Assembly (NCBI GenBank): GCA_023438965.1 | Contig: JAEXPB010000308.1 | Coordinates: 1 to 6,917 of the forward strand | Direction of reading: 5' to 3' | DNA length: 6,917 bases | Origin: Bacillota bacterium | Lineage (GTDB): Bacteria; Bacillota; Clostridia; Saccharofermentanales; UBA5734 | Part shown: one piece after another, positions 6,342 through 6,917 of the stretch | How positions within the stretch are numbered: the stretch's first letter is position 1 | Layout: every line of letters begins with the position of its first letter | Made by a program: the position numbers and the translations under genes | The notes under the pieces: model-generated | The model's input: the letters and a program-made list of their open reading frames with translations, nothing else | Databases searched by the model: none | Told to the model about the DNA's origin: nothing

Positions 6342-6917
6342 TCAGACGTTAAACCGAAACAGGACCACATCGCCGTCCTGCATGACATATTCCTTGCCTT
6401 CCGACCGCACCAGGCCTTTGTCCCGGGCGGCGGCATGGCTGCCGCAAGCGACCAGGTCGGCAAAATTGACAACTTCAGCCCGAATGAAGCCGCGTTCAAA
6501 ATCGGAATGGATTTTACCAGCCGCCTGCGGGGCTTTGGTGCCGCGCTTGATCGTCCAGGCCCGGACTTCGGTCGGTCCGGCGGTGAGAAAAGACATCAAG
6601 CCCAACAGTTTATAACCGGCGTGGATGATCTTGTCCAGGCCGGACTCGGCCAATCCCAGATCCTGCAGGAAAGCTTGCCGCTCCTCCGGATCCAGCATGG
6701 CGATCTCTTCCTCAATACGGGCGCTGATCTGGACCATCTCCGCCTTCTCGGCTTCGGCAATCGCGCGGACGGGCTGGATGTAGGGCGATTCCGGACCGGT
6801 AAGGGCGTCTTCGGCTATGTTGGCCACATAAAGGATCGGCTTCATGGACAGCAGCGCCAGATCGCGGATCGCCGGCTGCTCATCTTCGGTAAAGGTCAGG
6901 GTCCGGGCGGATAGTCC
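6342..6917 (-). CDS. ychF: Redox-regulated ATPase YchF (OLA1 family), C-terminal half
   Basis: The gene runs off the right edge of the window; 191 codons plus the stop are present. YchF is an Obg-related, ribosome-associated P-loop protein that prefers ATP over GTP and is linked to translation and oxidative-stress control. The visible part starts GLSARTLTFTEDEQPAIRDL and continues through LLSMKPILYVANIAED, the helical region EKAEMVQISARIEEEIA, then the C-terminal TGS domain. That domain has FLTAGPTEVRAWTIKRGTKA, GKIHSDFERGFIRAEVV and the canonical ending GDVVLFRFNV. These stretches match the family closely. The P-loop and the NKxE-like specificity motif lie outside the window, so nucleotide preference cannot be checked. 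It is convergent to coaE and belongs to a different transcript. Confidence 0.95.
   Translation of the reverse strand, partial: GLSARTLTFTEDEQPAIRDLALLSMKPILYVANIAEDALTGPESPYIQPVRAIAEAEKAEMVQISARIEEEIAMLDPEERQAFLQDLGLAESGLDKIIHAGYKLLGLMSFLTAGPTEVRAWTIKRGTKAPQAAGKIHSDFERGFIRAEVVNFADLVACGSHAAARDKGLVRSEGKEYVMQDGDVVLFRFNV

Overview
The window reads as a stretch of ordinary chromosome from a moderately GC-rich anaerobic bacterium, most likely a Bacillota (Clostridia-type) organism. That placement is an inference. It rests on the end of a 2-hydroxyacyl-CoA-dehydratase-activase-type protein, an ECF (energy-coupling factor) vitamin-transporter S component, strong Shine-Dalgarno sites, and a DNA polymerase I whose proofreading domain lacks its catalytic residues. 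I see no insertion sequence, tRNA, rRNA, CRISPR array or phage gene. Coding density is very high.

Layout. (1) 1-240: the last 79 residues of a large activase-related protein. (2) 309-1183: a RidA-family enamine/imine deaminase whose stop overlaps the start of a six-helix ECF transporter S component. (3) 1191-1273: a short leader with an extended -10 promoter and a perfect 7-bp stem-loop just before the ribosome-binding site of the next gene. (4) 1274-2811: an ECF-family (extracytoplasmic function) sigma factor followed by a membrane-anchored zinc-type anti-sigma factor. (5) 2816-5572: polA, starting with TTG only 4 nt after the anti-sigma stop. (6) 5607-6251: coaE, dephospho-CoA kinase. (7) 6252-6341: a convergent gap holding an imperfect hairpin. 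(8) 6342-6917, minus strand: the C-terminal half of the YchF/OLA1 ATPase.

The sigma factor, anti-sigma factor, polA and coaE are packed so tightly that they probably form one transcript starting at the promoter near 1194. If the sigma factor feeds back on its own operon, DNA repair/replication and the last step of CoA synthesis would be tied to an envelope or redox stress signal. This is the most interesting inference here. Other points are a long Ala/Gly/Gln-rich insert inside the degenerate proofreading domain of PolA, a Gly-to-Ser change in its O-helix, an unrecognised sensor domain on the anti-sigma factor, and a variant form of CoaE. I found no clear sign of an entirely new biological system.
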